Origin: Acidithiobacillus thiooxidans ATCC 19377
GTDB lineage: Bacteria > Pseudomonadota > Gammaproteobacteria > Acidithiobacillales > Acidithiobacillaceae
Assembly (NCBI RefSeq): GCF_009662475.1
Contig: NZ_CP045571.1
Span: 1,238,501-1,302,500 of the forward strand
Reading direction: 5' to 3'
DNA length: 64,000 nt
Of the stretch, positions 37,098 through 45,999 are shown in pieces (positions within the stretch are counted from its first letter, which is position 1; each line of letters opens with the position of its first letter). Made by a program: the position numbers and the translations under genes. The notes beneath the pieces were generated by a model. That model worked only from the letters and a program-made list of their open reading frames with translations, did no database searches and was not told the DNA's origin.

Positions 37098-39005
37098 ATG
37101 GATAGACCCGTAAAATTCCTGCCCGCAGGACGGGCGCGTCTGGTCATCATCTTCCTGTTACTGACTTTTGCAGTTATGTTGATTCGCGATATTTATCTGC
37201 AGATTCTGGACCAGTCCACTCTGCGTCAGCAGGGCCAGATGCGCTATCTACGGACTATTCCTTTGCCAGCCAGTCGGGGAATCATCACAGCCCGTAATGG
37301 TGAACCTCTGGCGGTAAATGTGCATGCGGTTACCATCTGGGCGGATCCTGCCATTCTGGATAAACACCACGACCAATGGGCAGAACTCAGTCATGCCCTG
37401 CATCTCTCCGAAGCCAGTTTTGCCCGTCGAGTGGCCAGCGGAGGAGCAGATTATGCTTATATTGAACGTCAGGTTGCTCCGGAGTTCGGAACGGCTCTAC
37501 AAAAGCTGCAGGTGCCGGGCATTTATGTGCAGGATACCAGCCGCAGTTATTATCCTATGGGCGCGGTGACAACCCCCCTGCTGGGGTTGGTGGATGAGGC
37601 ACACCAGGGTTCTGCAGGTTTGGAGCGTGGTTACAACACCTGGCTCAGGGCGCATCCCGGAAAGGAATTGGCACTGGTGGATGGACATGGTCAGATAGTG
37701 CATGTGGCCAAAGTGCAAAAACTCGCGCATTTTGGTCATCCACTGCAGCTCACCATTAATCCCCAGATTCAATATTGGGCCTATATTACCCTGACCCGCT
37801 CACTGCATCATTTTCACGCCAAAGATGGATCTGCGGTGGTGATGAATGTGCATACCGGACAGATTCTGGCCATGGTCAGTGCACCCAGTTGCAATCCCAA
37901 TGCAGAGGGTTCCTGCATGGATCCTGCCGACTATACCAATAATGCCGTGCATCAGGCCTTTGAACCGGGTTCAGTGATGAAACCCTTTGTTGTAGCGGCA
38001 GCCCTGGCGAGCCACAGTGTTCAGCCTGATGCCCGATTCAATGTTTTTCATCCGCTGATAGTAGACGGTTATGCCATCACGGATGATGTGCGCCATCACA
38101 TCCTGAATATTGAACATATTCTCAAATATTCCAGTTGTATTGGGGCCTCCAAAATTGCACTCAAAACCCCCGAGCAGATTATTTACAATATGTACCGTAG
38201 CGCCGGTTTTGGGCGCAAACCTGATCTCGGTTTCGTAGATGCGACTTCAGGGGTACTGCCCAACTGGCATAGCTGGAGTCTGGCGCGCCATGCCACCATT
38301 GCCTTGGGTTATGGGGTTAGTGTTACCACCCTGCAATTGGCGGATGCTTATGCCGCCTTTGCCAACGGGGGCTACCATATGCGACCGGAATTGGTCATGG
38401 GGCAGGCACCAGTCGCCAAGAGAATTATGCCTGCCTGGGTGGCCAAAAAATTGCGAGTCTGGCTGCAGAGTGTGGCGGAGCCGGGAGGAACAGGTATCTT
38501 GGCGGCCATTGAGGGCTATCATGTAGCGGGCAAGACGGGTACAGCCAATATGGCCAATGGTCATGGCGGCTTTTATGGACATACCACCAATGCCACCTTT
38601 GTCGGCTTTGCTCCCGGCAATCATCCACAACTGGTGATGGCCGTTTCCCTGCGCGGTAGTCATTTCAAATGGAATTTTGGGGGCATAGAAGCGGCACCCG
38701 TATTTCGGGTGACCATGCGTCATGCCTTGCAGGAGCTGGATGTGGCTCCTGCCTGCCATCATGGCCCGACCATGCGCATCACCATCAGGCCTGGCCAGAA
38801 TCTGGCAGAAATTGCCCAGCAGTATCACAGTTCTGTTGCCCATCTCATGCAGATTAATCAGATGACTAATCCGGAAGATATCGACTCGGGCGCATTACTT
38901 ATGGTGCCCACTCCCAAGGGGGGTAAGCATATTTGCCGTTTTCAGGCACCACTAGTTTCCAGAGCTCAGGCAGAAATCTGGAGTGAGGGCGGGGGTGGGG
39001 CATAG
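37098..39005 (+). CDS. FtsI-like transpeptidase (class B PBP) with C-terminal LysM domain
   Basis: A 635-residue protein with one N-terminal membrane anchor (LVIIFLLLTFAVMLIRDIYL), a PBP dimerisation region (ASRGIITARNGEPLAVN) and a transpeptidase domain with Ser292 and Lys295 in EPGSVMKP and KTGT at residue 479. The middle motif, normally SxN (SSN in FtsI), reads SSC here (Ser345-Cys347). A LysM-like domain (about residues 558-603, IRPGQNLAEIAQQYHSSVA) follows, which is not usual in FtsI. It lies outside a dcw cluster, so it is probably a paralogue rather than the main septal PBP3. The ATG was preferred to a TTG two codons earlier. Confidence 0.85.
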   Translation: MDRPVKFLPAGRARLVIIFLLLTFAVMLIRDIYLQILDQSTLRQQGQMRYLRTIPLPASRGIITARNGEPLAVNVHAVTIWADPAILDKHHDQWAELSHALHLSEASFARRVASGGADYAYIERQVAPEFGTALQKLQVPGIYVQDTSRSYYPMGAVTTPLLGLVDEAHQGSAGLERGYNTWLRAHPGKELALVDGHGQIVHVAKVQKLAHFGHPLQLTINPQIQYWAYITLTRSLHHFHAKDGSAVVMNVHTGQILAMVSAPSCNPNAEGSCMDPADYTNNAVHQAFEPGSVMKPFVVAAALASHSVQPDARFNVFHPLIVDGYAITDDVRHHILNIEHILKYSSCIGASKIALKTPEQIIYNMYRSAGFGRKPDLGFVDATSGVLPNWHSWSLARHATIALGYGVSVTTLQLADAYAAFANGGYHMRPELVMGQAPVAKRIMPAWVAKKLRVWLQSVAEPGGTGILAAIEGYHVAGKTGTANMANGHGGFYGHTTNATFVGFAPGNHPQLVMAVSLRGSHFKWNFGGIEAAPVFRVTMRHALQELDVAPACHHGPTMRITIRPGQNLAEIAQQYHSSVAHLMQINQMTNPEDIDSGALLMVPTPKGGKHICRFQAPLVSRAQAEIWSEGGGGA

Positions 39006-39107
39006 GTGTAATCACACAAACACGACCTGAATGAGCTATGATCCAGCTGAGGCGCCATACACAACAAATTACGAATACCCCATTTTGTCGCCCAATTTGT
39101 GGCAGAT

Positions 39108-39515
39108 TTAAGAGGCCTCGCGCCGCAATGTCGCCAGTGCGGCGCGAGCTAGAAAACCAGAACGGCTCTCGTGACGGCTTTTAGCAGCCTCGTCTACACG
39201 TCGCAGCACTCGTGCAGGCAAAGTAATATTGACTCGTTCCGCCTTGTCAGAGATGAGCGCCGGGTCCACATCCACCAGCGCCCAGATCCAGTGAGCAAAC
39301 TCCGGATTAGCCTGATGCTCCGTGATGGCTTTAGGTTCTGGAATGTCTCCACTCTCATCAATCTGCACCTCCAGCCACAGTTCGATGGCTTCCTTGGCCA
39401 TTTGGATGGCTTCGTCCAGGGTATCCCCGGCAGAGAAGCAGCCCGGCAAGTCGGGAACTACTACCCCGAAGGCATGGGTCTCATCCCCGGATTCAATAGC
39501 GATTGGGTATCTCAT
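39108..39515 (-). CDS. hicB: HicB-type antitoxin
   Basis: A 135-residue protein. The N-terminal degraded RNase-H-like fold reads FGVVVPDLPGCFSAGDTLDEAIQ, the typical HicB motif, and the C-terminus has a ribbon-helix-helix (RVNITLPARVLRRVDEAAKS), which binds the operator. It neutralises HicA and represses the operon. Its ATG overlaps the hicA stop by four bases. Length is normal for the RHH type. Confidence 0.94.
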   Translation of the reverse strand: MRYPIAIESGDETHAFGVVVPDLPGCFSAGDTLDEAIQMAKEAIELWLEVQIDESGDIPEPKAITEHQANPEFAHWIWALVDVDPALISDKAERVNITLPARVLRRVDEAAKSRHESRSGFLARAALATLRREAS

Positions 39516-39709
39516 TTGCAGTTGCCCTCTTTAAGTCCTGCCTGCTTCAAAAGTTTGTGGAGTAATCCTGTGCCCAGGTCTTTACGTGGATGCGGGATCG
39601 AAAGATGCCCTGGGCGATCGGGATGCACATAGACGTGATGCGAACCTTTTGTACTTCGATGCAACCATCCCGCCGACTCCAGGGATTTGATCAGTTCTGA
39701 GCTCGTCAT
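39512..39709 (-). CDS. hicA: HicA-type mRNA interferase toxin
   Basis: A 65-residue protein starting MTSSELIKSLESAGW with the dsRBD-like fold and catalytic His in TKGSHHVYVHP. It cleaves mRNA and is held by HicB. The ATG at 39709 is seven bases after a perfect TATAAT, so the transcript may be leaderless; an upstream TTG (39739) would put the promoter inside the coding frame. The gene is intact. Confidence 0.93.
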   Translation of the reverse strand: MTSSELIKSLESAGWLHRSTKGSHHVYVHPDRPGHLSIPHPRKDLGTGLLHKLLKQAGLKEGNCK

Positions 39710-39710
39710 G

Positions 39711-39727
39711 GTGTGTATTATACACAC
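39711..39727 (-). promoter_or_regulatory. Palindromic operator/promoter of hicAB containing TATAAT
   Basis: GTGTGTAT, one central base, ATACACAC: a perfect 8-bp inverted repeat. Read on the minus strand it contains TATAAT as a -10 element. This is a good candidate site for the HicB ribbon-helix-helix, so the antitoxin would cover the promoter directly. The -35 is weak (around AATGAC). The start codon of hicA follows at once. Confidence 0.75.
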
Positions 39728-39853
39728 GGATTTCTGCAAGTCATTGCCGGGAGACTAACGGCCATCCTCCCATTTCCCTCGCTTTGTGCAAAGGGAGTAT
39801 TCATGGAGGATCGACAGATGAAAATCAGACTGATATTAGCCCTCGTATTACGA

Positions 39854-40324
39854 TCAATCGGGGGTTTTGTTTTTACCACAATGGGCACAGACACCGTTCA
39901 CCACCAGTTCCATTTCGATGACCGAATAATCCTTGGGAAGAGTGGGCGTGGAGACCGGGCTTTCCGGAAGACAAAAAACCTGTCCACAGGAAACACAGTG
40001 AAAATGGGGATGCTGATTGGATTGTTCCAGGCGTCGGGCACTGAAACGCCAGACCCTATCATCTGCGGTAATGCGGTGGGCCAGGCCGATATCCACTAAC
40101 CACTCCAGATTGCGATATAAGCTGACCCGATCTACCGGGCTCGCGATGCTTGATTCCAGACGTTGCTGGACCTCGGGATGGCTCAGGGGTTGCTCGGCGT
40201 CCAGGAGCGTCCTGTAAACAGCAACGCGTAACTTGGTGACGCGTTGTCCCGCGTCCCGCAATAGCTGAGTCACTTCTGCATCGCTGTGCGTGGGGGAGGG
40301 CGTATCATGAACATGATTTTTCAT
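39854..40324 (-). CDS. Fur-family transcriptional regulator (Zur/Fur-like)
   Basis: A 156-residue protein with an N-terminal winged helix (GQRVTKLRVAVYRTLLDAEQP, DRVSLYRNLEWLVDIGLA) and a C-terminal metal-binding dimer domain with HPHFHCVSCG and VCAHCG Cys pairs forming the structural zinc site. Whether it senses Fe2+, Zn2+ or peroxide is not clear. It is divergent from the bcp peroxiredoxin gene (about 120 bases), so it may control it. The start lacks a strong ribosome binding site. Confidence 0.9.
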   Translation of the reverse strand: MKNHVHDTPSPTHSDAEVTQLLRDAGQRVTKLRVAVYRTLLDAEQPLSHPEVQQRLESSIASPVDRVSLYRNLEWLVDIGLAHRITADDRVWRFSARRLEQSNQHPHFHCVSCGQVFCLPESPVSTPTLPKDYSVIEMELVVNGVCAHCGKNKTPD

Positions 40325-40441
40325 GGGTTCATGCTAGAGCAGCCCCTGCATGGGTGCAAGTCCGACCGTGATCCGGGGAATGGCTGGACATCTGGGCATC
40401 AGCCGCGCTAGATTTTCAACAGGTTCACTCAGGAGTCTTCC

Positions 40442-40921
40442 ATGTCCTCAGAAAAAATCGCCGTTGGTCAAGATGCCCCGCAATTTCACGCTGCTGCTTA
40501 TGGCAAGGATTCAGAAATCCGTTTGCGCGATCTCCACGGCAAAATTGTCGTCCTTTATTTTTATCCCAAGGATGATACTCCCGGCTGCACCACAGAAGGC
40601 CAGGAATTTACTGCCCTTTATCCTGATTTTCAGGCGGCTGGCGCAGAAGTTTTGGGCGTTTCCCGCGACAGTCTGGCCAGCCATGAAAAATTCGCCTGCA
40701 AGTTCAATTTCCCTTTTCCGCTTCTGGCAGATACGGACGAAGCCCTCTGCACCGCTTTTGATGTGCTCAAGGAAAAAAACATGTACGGCAAAGTCAGTAT
40801 TGGTGTAGAGCGCAGCACCTTTGTTATTGACCGGCAAGGTAAAATTGCCTATGTGGAGCGCAAGGTCAAAGCGGCAGGTCATGCGGCGGCGATACTTGAT
40901 ATTGTCAAAAAACTCCCATGA
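40442..40921 (+). CDS. bcp: Peroxiredoxin, Bcp/PrxQ type
   Basis: A 159-residue thiol peroxidase. The peroxidatic Cys is Cys49 in KDDTPGCTTEG. The second Cys expected five residues later in many PrxQ proteins is missing (Gln54); other Cys occur at KFACKF and EALCTAF, so a different resolving Cys or a 1-Cys mechanism is likely. It reduces organic and hydrogen peroxides. Its stop overlaps the start of the PIN-PhoH gene (ATGA), giving an oxidative-stress-linked pair. TCAGGAGTC precedes the ATG. Confidence 0.94.
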   Translation: MSSEKIAVGQDAPQFHAAAYGKDSEIRLRDLHGKIVVLYFYPKDDTPGCTTEGQEFTALYPDFQAAGAEVLGVSRDSLASHEKFACKFNFPFPLLADTDEALCTAFDVLKEKNMYGKVSIGVERSTFVIDRQGKIAYVERKVKAAGHAAAILDIVKKLP

Positions 40922-42327
40922 GTGCCGGCAAAGCTGTTGCCAACGATCCCCAAAAACCACGGCTTTATATTCTCGACACCAATGTCCTGATGCACGATCC
41001 AGCGTCGCTGTTCCGCTTTCAGGAACACGACATTCTGCTTCCCATGATTGTTCTGGAAGAGCTGGATCAGCATAAAAAAGGACTCAGCGAGCAGGCCCGT
41101 AACGTCCGACAGGTCAGCCGCAGGCTCGACGAACTGCTGACGGATACGGCGGATCTGGATCAGGGCCTGCCTTTACCCTACGCCCAGGGACGGCTGTTTT
41201 TTCAGACGGCGGCCTACCAGCAGGCTTTGCCGGAAGATCTGGCGGGTGGTAAGGCTGATAATGAAATTCTTGCGGTCACTTTGGCCTTGCAAAATCGCCA
41301 CCCTGAAAAAGATGTCATTCTGGTCAGCAAGGACATCAATCTGCGCATCAAGGGCCGGACCCTGGGTATCCGCGTGGAAGACTACGAAAATGACCGTGCC
41401 CTGGAAGATGCGGACTTATTGTACACTGGCTCGGAAATTCTCAGTGCAAATTTCTGGGATCAGCACAGTCGCGATCTGGATGCCTGGCAGGAAAGCGGGC
41501 GCAGTTTCTATAAAATCAGTGGTCCTGCCATTCAGCACTGGCATGCCAATGAGTTTATTGCCCTGCATCAGGGGGAGGCGGATGCCGATGAATTCGCGGC
41601 TATTGTCCGCGAAGTGCATCCTGAACATGCCATCATCGAGCGAATCACGGATTATCGTCATGATCGTCATGCCGTTTGGGGAATTGTCGCCCGTAATCCT
41701 GAGCAGAATTTTGCCTTGAATCTGCTGATGGATCCGGACATTGATTTTGTCACCCTGCTGGGTCATGCCGGCACCGGAAAAACCCTGCTGACCCTGGCGG
41801 CCGCTCTGGATCAGGTTTTTGAACATAAACGCTATTCGGAAGTCATTATTACCCGGGCAACGGTACCAGTAGGCGAAGAAATTGGTTTTTTGCCGGGGAC
41901 TGAAGAAGAAAAAATGCAGCCATGGATGGGTGCGCTGGAAGACAATCTGGAAATTCTGGCGCGCAGCAGCGATGAAGCCGGGAGTTGGGGGCGCAGTGCG
42001 ACCCAGGACTTGCTAAACAAACGCATTCGCGTGAAATCCATGAGTTTCATGCGGGGGCGCACTTTTCTGGAGAAATTTGTCATTATCGACGAGGCCCAGA
42101 ATCTCACCTCCAAGGAAATGAAAACCCTGATTACCCGGGCAGGCCCCGGCACCAAAATTGTCTGCCTGGGCAATATTGCCCAGATTGATACGCCCTATCT
42201 GACGGAGACCACTTCGGGTCTGACCTATGTGGTGGATCGTTTCAAGAATTGGGCACATAGCGGCCACATTACCCTGCGCCGTGGCGAACGCTCAAGACTG
42301 GCGGATTTTGCCAACGAAGCTCTATAG
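40918..42327 (+). CDS. PIN-PhoH fusion protein (PhoH2-like ATPase/RNase)
   Basis: A 469-residue protein. Residues about 15-150 form a PIN nuclease domain (YILDTNVLMHDPASLF, EELDQHKKG, DNEILAVTLAL, VSKDINLRIKG). Residues about 240-469 form the PhoH ATPase with Walker A LLGHAGTGKTLLT and Walker B FVIIDEAQNLTSKEMKTLI. Proteins with this order (PhoH2, YlaK) are reported to unwind and cleave RNA. Start overlaps bcp by four bases. Intact. Confidence 0.93.
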   Translation: MSAGKAVANDPQKPRLYILDTNVLMHDPASLFRFQEHDILLPMIVLEELDQHKKGLSEQARNVRQVSRRLDELLTDTADLDQGLPLPYAQGRLFFQTAAYQQALPEDLAGGKADNEILAVTLALQNRHPEKDVILVSKDINLRIKGRTLGIRVEDYENDRALEDADLLYTGSEILSANFWDQHSRDLDAWQESGRSFYKISGPAIQHWHANEFIALHQGEADADEFAAIVREVHPEHAIIERITDYRHDRHAVWGIVARNPEQNFALNLLMDPDIDFVTLLGHAGTGKTLLTLAAALDQVFEHKRYSEVIITRATVPVGEEIGFLPGTEEEKMQPWMGALEDNLEILARSSDEAGSWGRSATQDLLNKRIRVKSMSFMRGRTFLEKFVIIDEAQNLTSKEMKTLITRAGPGTKIVCLGNIAQIDTPYLTETTSGLTYVVDRFKNWAHSGHITLRRGERSRLADFANEAL

Positions 42328-42393
42328 ATGACTTGTCGGGTGGCCTGCAGAACCCTTAGACTGCGCTGGGCTTTTGAGGGGGGGAGAGCGGGC

Positions 42394-44280
42394 ATGACCT
42401 GGACTGTGGCCGATAGTCGTCATCTGTACAATCTGCAGCAATGGGGCGAAGGTTATTTTGACATCGCCGAAGACGGGCAAATGCTGGTGCGGCCAGATGC
42501 GCGTGCGGACAGTCCGGCGATTGGACTGGCTGATGTGGCCAGCGAATTGGGAGAACACTCCCTGGGGCTGCCCTGTCTGCTGCGTTTTCCACAAATTCTC
42601 GGTCACCGGGTAGAAAAACTGCGTGGCGCCTTTACGGCCGCCATGCAGGATACGCACTATCAGGGGGGCTATACCCCGGTTTATCCTATCAAGGTCAATC
42701 AGCAACGTCGGGTTGTGGAAGAAATTCTGCGGGCGGGCTCAGGCAATGTGGGCCTTGAAGCGGGCAGCAAGCCGGAATTGCTGGCCGTGCTGGGCCTTAT
42801 GCCAGCGGGCGGTACCGTCATTTGCAATGGCTATAAGGATCGCGAGTATATTCGTTTGGCCTTGAGCGGCGAAAAGCTGGGCTTGCGGGTTTACCTGGTG
42901 GTGGAAAAAATATCGGAATTACCGCTCATCCTCAGTGAATCCCGGGATATTGGTGTGCAACCCCGCATTGGCGTTCGTGCCCGGCTGGCTTCGGCAGGGG
43001 CGGGTAAATGGCAAAACACGGGTGGGGAAAAATCCAAGTTTGGTTTGTCCACCGCGCATATTCTCGATTTGCTTGAACATCTACGCCGGGAGAACGCTCT
43101 GCAAAGTCTGCAGTTACTGCATTTTCATCTGGGTTCGCAAATTCCCAATATTCAGTTTATTAAAGGTGGTATGCGCGAGTGCGCGCGACTGTATGCCGAG
43201 TTGCGGCGTCTGGGCGCGGCCCTGGAAGTCGTGGATGTAGGCGGCGGTCTGGGGGTGGATTACGAAGGAACCCATTCGCGTGCCTATTGCTCGACCAACT
43301 ATCATGTCAGCGATTATGCACATGCCATTGTCAGTGCCCTGGCTGAGGTGTCCCGCCAGGAAAATTTGCCGGAGCCCCATGTGGTTTCGGAATCGGGCCG
43401 GGCTCTGACCGCTCACCATGCCATTTTGTTGACGAATGTGACAGATGTGGAAATGGCAGCAGGAGAGCTGCCCTTGTCTCCAACCGCCGCGCAGGGAATC
43501 ACCGAGGAATGGCAACGTCTGCTCCAACGCCTGGAGAATGCCCAGTCATCAGATGCCCTGGAGGTTTATCAGGAAGCCATTTACCTGCTGGGTGAAGTAC
43601 ATCAACAATTTAATCTTGGTCTGCTGCATATTGAACAAAGAGCGCAGGCGGAAGAAATTTACGCGCGCGTTATCTGGCAGGTGCGTCGCTTTCTGGACCC
43701 CCATAATCGGGCGCATCGGGATATTCTGGATGAACTGGATGAAAAAATTGTCGATAAATATTTCGTGAATTTTTCATTATTTCAATCCTTGCCGGATGTC
43801 TGGGCGATAGATCAGATTTTCCCCATTATGCCCATTCAGCGCTTAAATGAAGAACCAAAACGTCGCGCCCGGATTGAAGATATTACCTGTGATTCCGATG
43901 GTCGGATTGACGCCTATGTGACCGCAGAAGGCCTGACACCGGCCTTGCCGGTGCATGCCGTGCAAAATGACAAGCCCTATATATTGGGTATATTTATGGT
44001 GGGTGCCTATCAGGAAATTCTTGGTGATATGCACAATCTTTTCGGCGATACGGATTCGGTGAATGTGCTTTGTAATGCGCAGGGTCAGGTTCTTCTGGAG
44101 CAGCCTGTGGCCGGGGATACCGTAGAATCGGTATTGAATTACGTGCAGTTTTCTGCTCCGGATTTACTGGCGCGTTACCAGAAAAAAGTCGATCATTGTA
44201 CCCATCTCAACCCTGAGCAACGGCACATTTTCCTGCAACAATTTGCCGATGGTCTGCATGGTTATACTTATTTGGAGTGA
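42394..44280 (+). CDS. speA: Biosynthetic arginine decarboxylase (SpeA)
   Basis: A 628-residue PLP enzyme of the SpeA type. The N-terminus has YNLQQWGEGYFDI, the PLP-binding Lys is in VYPIKVNQQRRVVEEI (near residue 80), the barrel contains LLHFHLGSQIPNI, and VDVGGGLGVDYEGT and ESGRALTAHHAIL follow. It makes agmatine from arginine for polyamine synthesis and can help acid tolerance. The ATG at 42394 is preferred because GGGGAGAG lies upstream and the reading matches the family start; an ATG at 42328 directly after the PhoH gene would add 22 residues. The globin gene starts three bases after the stop. Confidence 0.95.
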   Translation: MTWTVADSRHLYNLQQWGEGYFDIAEDGQMLVRPDARADSPAIGLADVASELGEHSLGLPCLLRFPQILGHRVEKLRGAFTAAMQDTHYQGGYTPVYPIKVNQQRRVVEEILRAGSGNVGLEAGSKPELLAVLGLMPAGGTVICNGYKDREYIRLALSGEKLGLRVYLVVEKISELPLILSESRDIGVQPRIGVRARLASAGAGKWQNTGGEKSKFGLSTAHILDLLEHLRRENALQSLQLLHFHLGSQIPNIQFIKGGMRECARLYAELRRLGAALEVVDVGGGLGVDYEGTHSRAYCSTNYHVSDYAHAIVSALAEVSRQENLPEPHVVSESGRALTAHHAILLTNVTDVEMAAGELPLSPTAAQGITEEWQRLLQRLENAQSSDALEVYQEAIYLLGEVHQQFNLGLLHIEQRAQAEEIYARVIWQVRRFLDPHNRAHRDILDELDEKIVDKYFVNFSLFQSLPDVWAIDQIFPIMPIQRLNEEPKRRARIEDITCDSDGRIDAYVTAEGLTPALPVHAVQNDKPYILGIFMVGAYQEILGDMHNLFGDTDSVNVLCNAQGQVLLEQPVAGDTVESVLNYVQFSAPDLLARYQKKVDHCTHLNPEQRHIFLQQFADGLHGYTYLE

Positions 44281-44450
44281 TTTGTGATTCTTGAACCTGA
44301 AACTTCTCCTTATATTCTGTTGGGCGGCGAAAGCGCGATCCGGGCATTGGTCAATCGTTTTTATGACTTGATGGACAGTGAAGCCCAATGGCGCAGTCCT
44401 TTGCGGGAAATGCATCCGGCCGACTTGAGCGAATCCAAGGAGAAACTGTT

Positions 44451-45752
44451 GGCTCTTCGTCAGATCGAGTGGGTAGGGTTTACAATGCAGCGGAGCAGTT
44501 GTGTCCCGAATAGGAGTTAGCTGATGGTCCCAGAAGAGCTGTTTTCTCTCGCGTTAGGGTTGGTACCGCCGTGGTTGGTGGACGATGTGACCTTCCAAGT
44601 GGAGGAGAAGCGCCTGGATCTGCACATCAACTTTCCCAAGGGCAGTCGCTTTGCTTGCCCCGTCTGTGGTGAGGAGTGTCCGGTACATGACACCCGTGAA
44701 CATACTTGGCGGCACATGGATTTCTTTCAGCATGAAGCCTATCTCCACGCCCGCGTACCCCGTGTGATGTGCCCGGAACATGGGGTGCATCAGATCCCTG
44801 TTCCCTGGGCGCGGGAAGGCTCGCGTTTCACCCTGCTCTTTGAAGCGCTGATCATGACCCTGGTGCGGGAGATGCCGGTATTGACAGTAGCCCGCCTGAT
44901 CGGCGAGACCGACACGCTCCTGTGGCGGGTGATTGACCACTATGTGCCCGAAGCCCGTACCAGAGTGGATATGGCCCATGTCCATGCCGTCGGCGTCGAT
45001 GAAACCAGCAGTCGGCGCGGCCATGACTACATCACGCTCTTCGTAGATCTGGAAGCTAGGCGACTGCTGTTTGCCACCCCCGGTAAGGACGTCTCCACTT
45101 TTGCGCGATTTGCCACAGACCTTGAAGCCCATGGGGGCAGCGCAGAAGCTGTCACGGACGTCAGCATGGACTTGTCTCCCGCCTTCCAGAAAGGGGCTAA
45201 AGAGCATCTTCCCAACGCCCAGGTGACCTTTGATCGTTTCCACCTCATGAAGCTCGTCAACGAGGCCGTGGACGCGGTACGCAGGAGCGAAGCATTTACC
45301 CAGCCAGACCTCAAAAAGACCCGCTGGCTCTGGCTCAAGAATGAACGGAAACTCAAGGTGAAGCAGAAAGAAAAGCTGCAGGCATTACTCAAAGACCAGA
45401 ACCTCAAGACGGCGCAGGCCTACCAATTCCGCCTGACCTTTCAGGACATCTTCACGATCAAGAATCGCCATCAGGGTGCTACCCTCTTGAAAGCCTGGTT
45501 GGAAAACGCCAAGACCAGCGATCTGCCGCCTATCGTCAAGGTTGCCTACACCATCATGAATCATTGGGATGGTGTGCTCCACTGGTTTGAGAGCCAGATC
45601 ACCAATGGAATTCTGGAAGGTTTTAACAGCCTCATTCAATCCGCCAAGGCGAAAGCTCGGGGTTACCGTACCCACAAGAACTTTATCAATATGGCCTACC
45701 TGATCTTGGGTAAGCTGGATCTCAGGCTACCCACTTGAAATGACGAGGAACC
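44451..45752 (+). mobile_element. ISL3-family insertion sequence, copy 2 (1302 bp)
   Basis: Same length and ends as the copy at 2814-4115 (GGCTCTTCG... to ...GAGGAACC), same orientation, no difference found by eye in the transposase product. The flanking 8-bp direct repeat is AAACTGTT (44443-44450 and 45753-45760), different from copy 1, so both arose by independent insertions. It interrupts a truncated-haemoglobin gene. Confidence 0.97.
44524..45738 (+). CDS. ISL3 family transposase (copy 2)
   Basis: A 404-residue transposase identical by eye to the product at 2887-4101, with the same CPVCGEECPVH finger and DDE residues. The intact frame and intact ends suggest a recently moved and perhaps still active element. 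It has the same upstream TAGGAGTTAGCTG before the ATG. Confidence 0.97.
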   Translation: MVPEELFSLALGLVPPWLVDDVTFQVEEKRLDLHINFPKGSRFACPVCGEECPVHDTREHTWRHMDFFQHEAYLHARVPRVMCPEHGVHQIPVPWAREGSRFTLLFEALIMTLVREMPVLTVARLIGETDTLLWRVIDHYVPEARTRVDMAHVHAVGVDETSSRRGHDYITLFVDLEARRLLFATPGKDVSTFARFATDLEAHGGSAEAVTDVSMDLSPAFQKGAKEHLPNAQVTFDRFHLMKLVNEAVDAVRRSEAFTQPDLKKTRWLWLKNERKLKVKQKEKLQALLKDQNLKTAQAYQFRLTFQDIFTIKNRHQGATLLKAWLENAKTSDLPPIVKVAYTIMNHWDGVLHWFESQITNGILEGFNSLIQSAKAKARGYRTHKNFINMAYLILGKLDLRLPT

Positions 45753-45999
45753 AAACTGTTTTTGTTTCTTTCAGGCTGGCTGGGTGGACCGGATTTGTAC
45801 GTCGAAAAGTTTGGACATCCCCGCCTGCGGGCGCGCCATGCCAGCTTTCCGGTAGATGATCAGGCGCGGGATCAGTGGATGGCCTGCATGTTGCGCTCCA
45901 TGCAGGAACAGGACATGCCACCCGAAGTGTATACGCATTTACAGACCGCCTTGCAGCGCACGGCGGATTTTATGCGCAATCGTTAGGCTGCATGCCTGG

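Larger units (their letters stand above)
44284..45986 (+). pseudogene. Truncated haemoglobin (group II) gene split by ISL3 copy 2
   Basis: The 5' part (44284-44450, GTG start) and 3' part (45761-45986) are separated by an ISL3 element. Removing the element and one copy of the 8-bp repeat AAACTGTT restores one frame of 130 codons: ...ESKEKLFLFLSGWLGG... It contains SPLREMHP, KLFLFLSGWLGGPDLY, GHPRLRARHASFP and DQWMACMLRSM, which together mark a group II truncated globin; the proximal His is in GHPRLRARHASF. Such proteins bind oxygen or NO and support respiration or nitrosative-stress defence. No base is lost at the insertion, so precise excision could repair it. It directly follows speA. Confidence 0.92.

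Noticed and set aside
39713..40099. Plus-strand frame with GGAGG before ATG, overlapping the Fur-family gene
   Set aside because: Nearly all of it is antisense to the regulator gene; only the first codons look natural, so it is probably chance.
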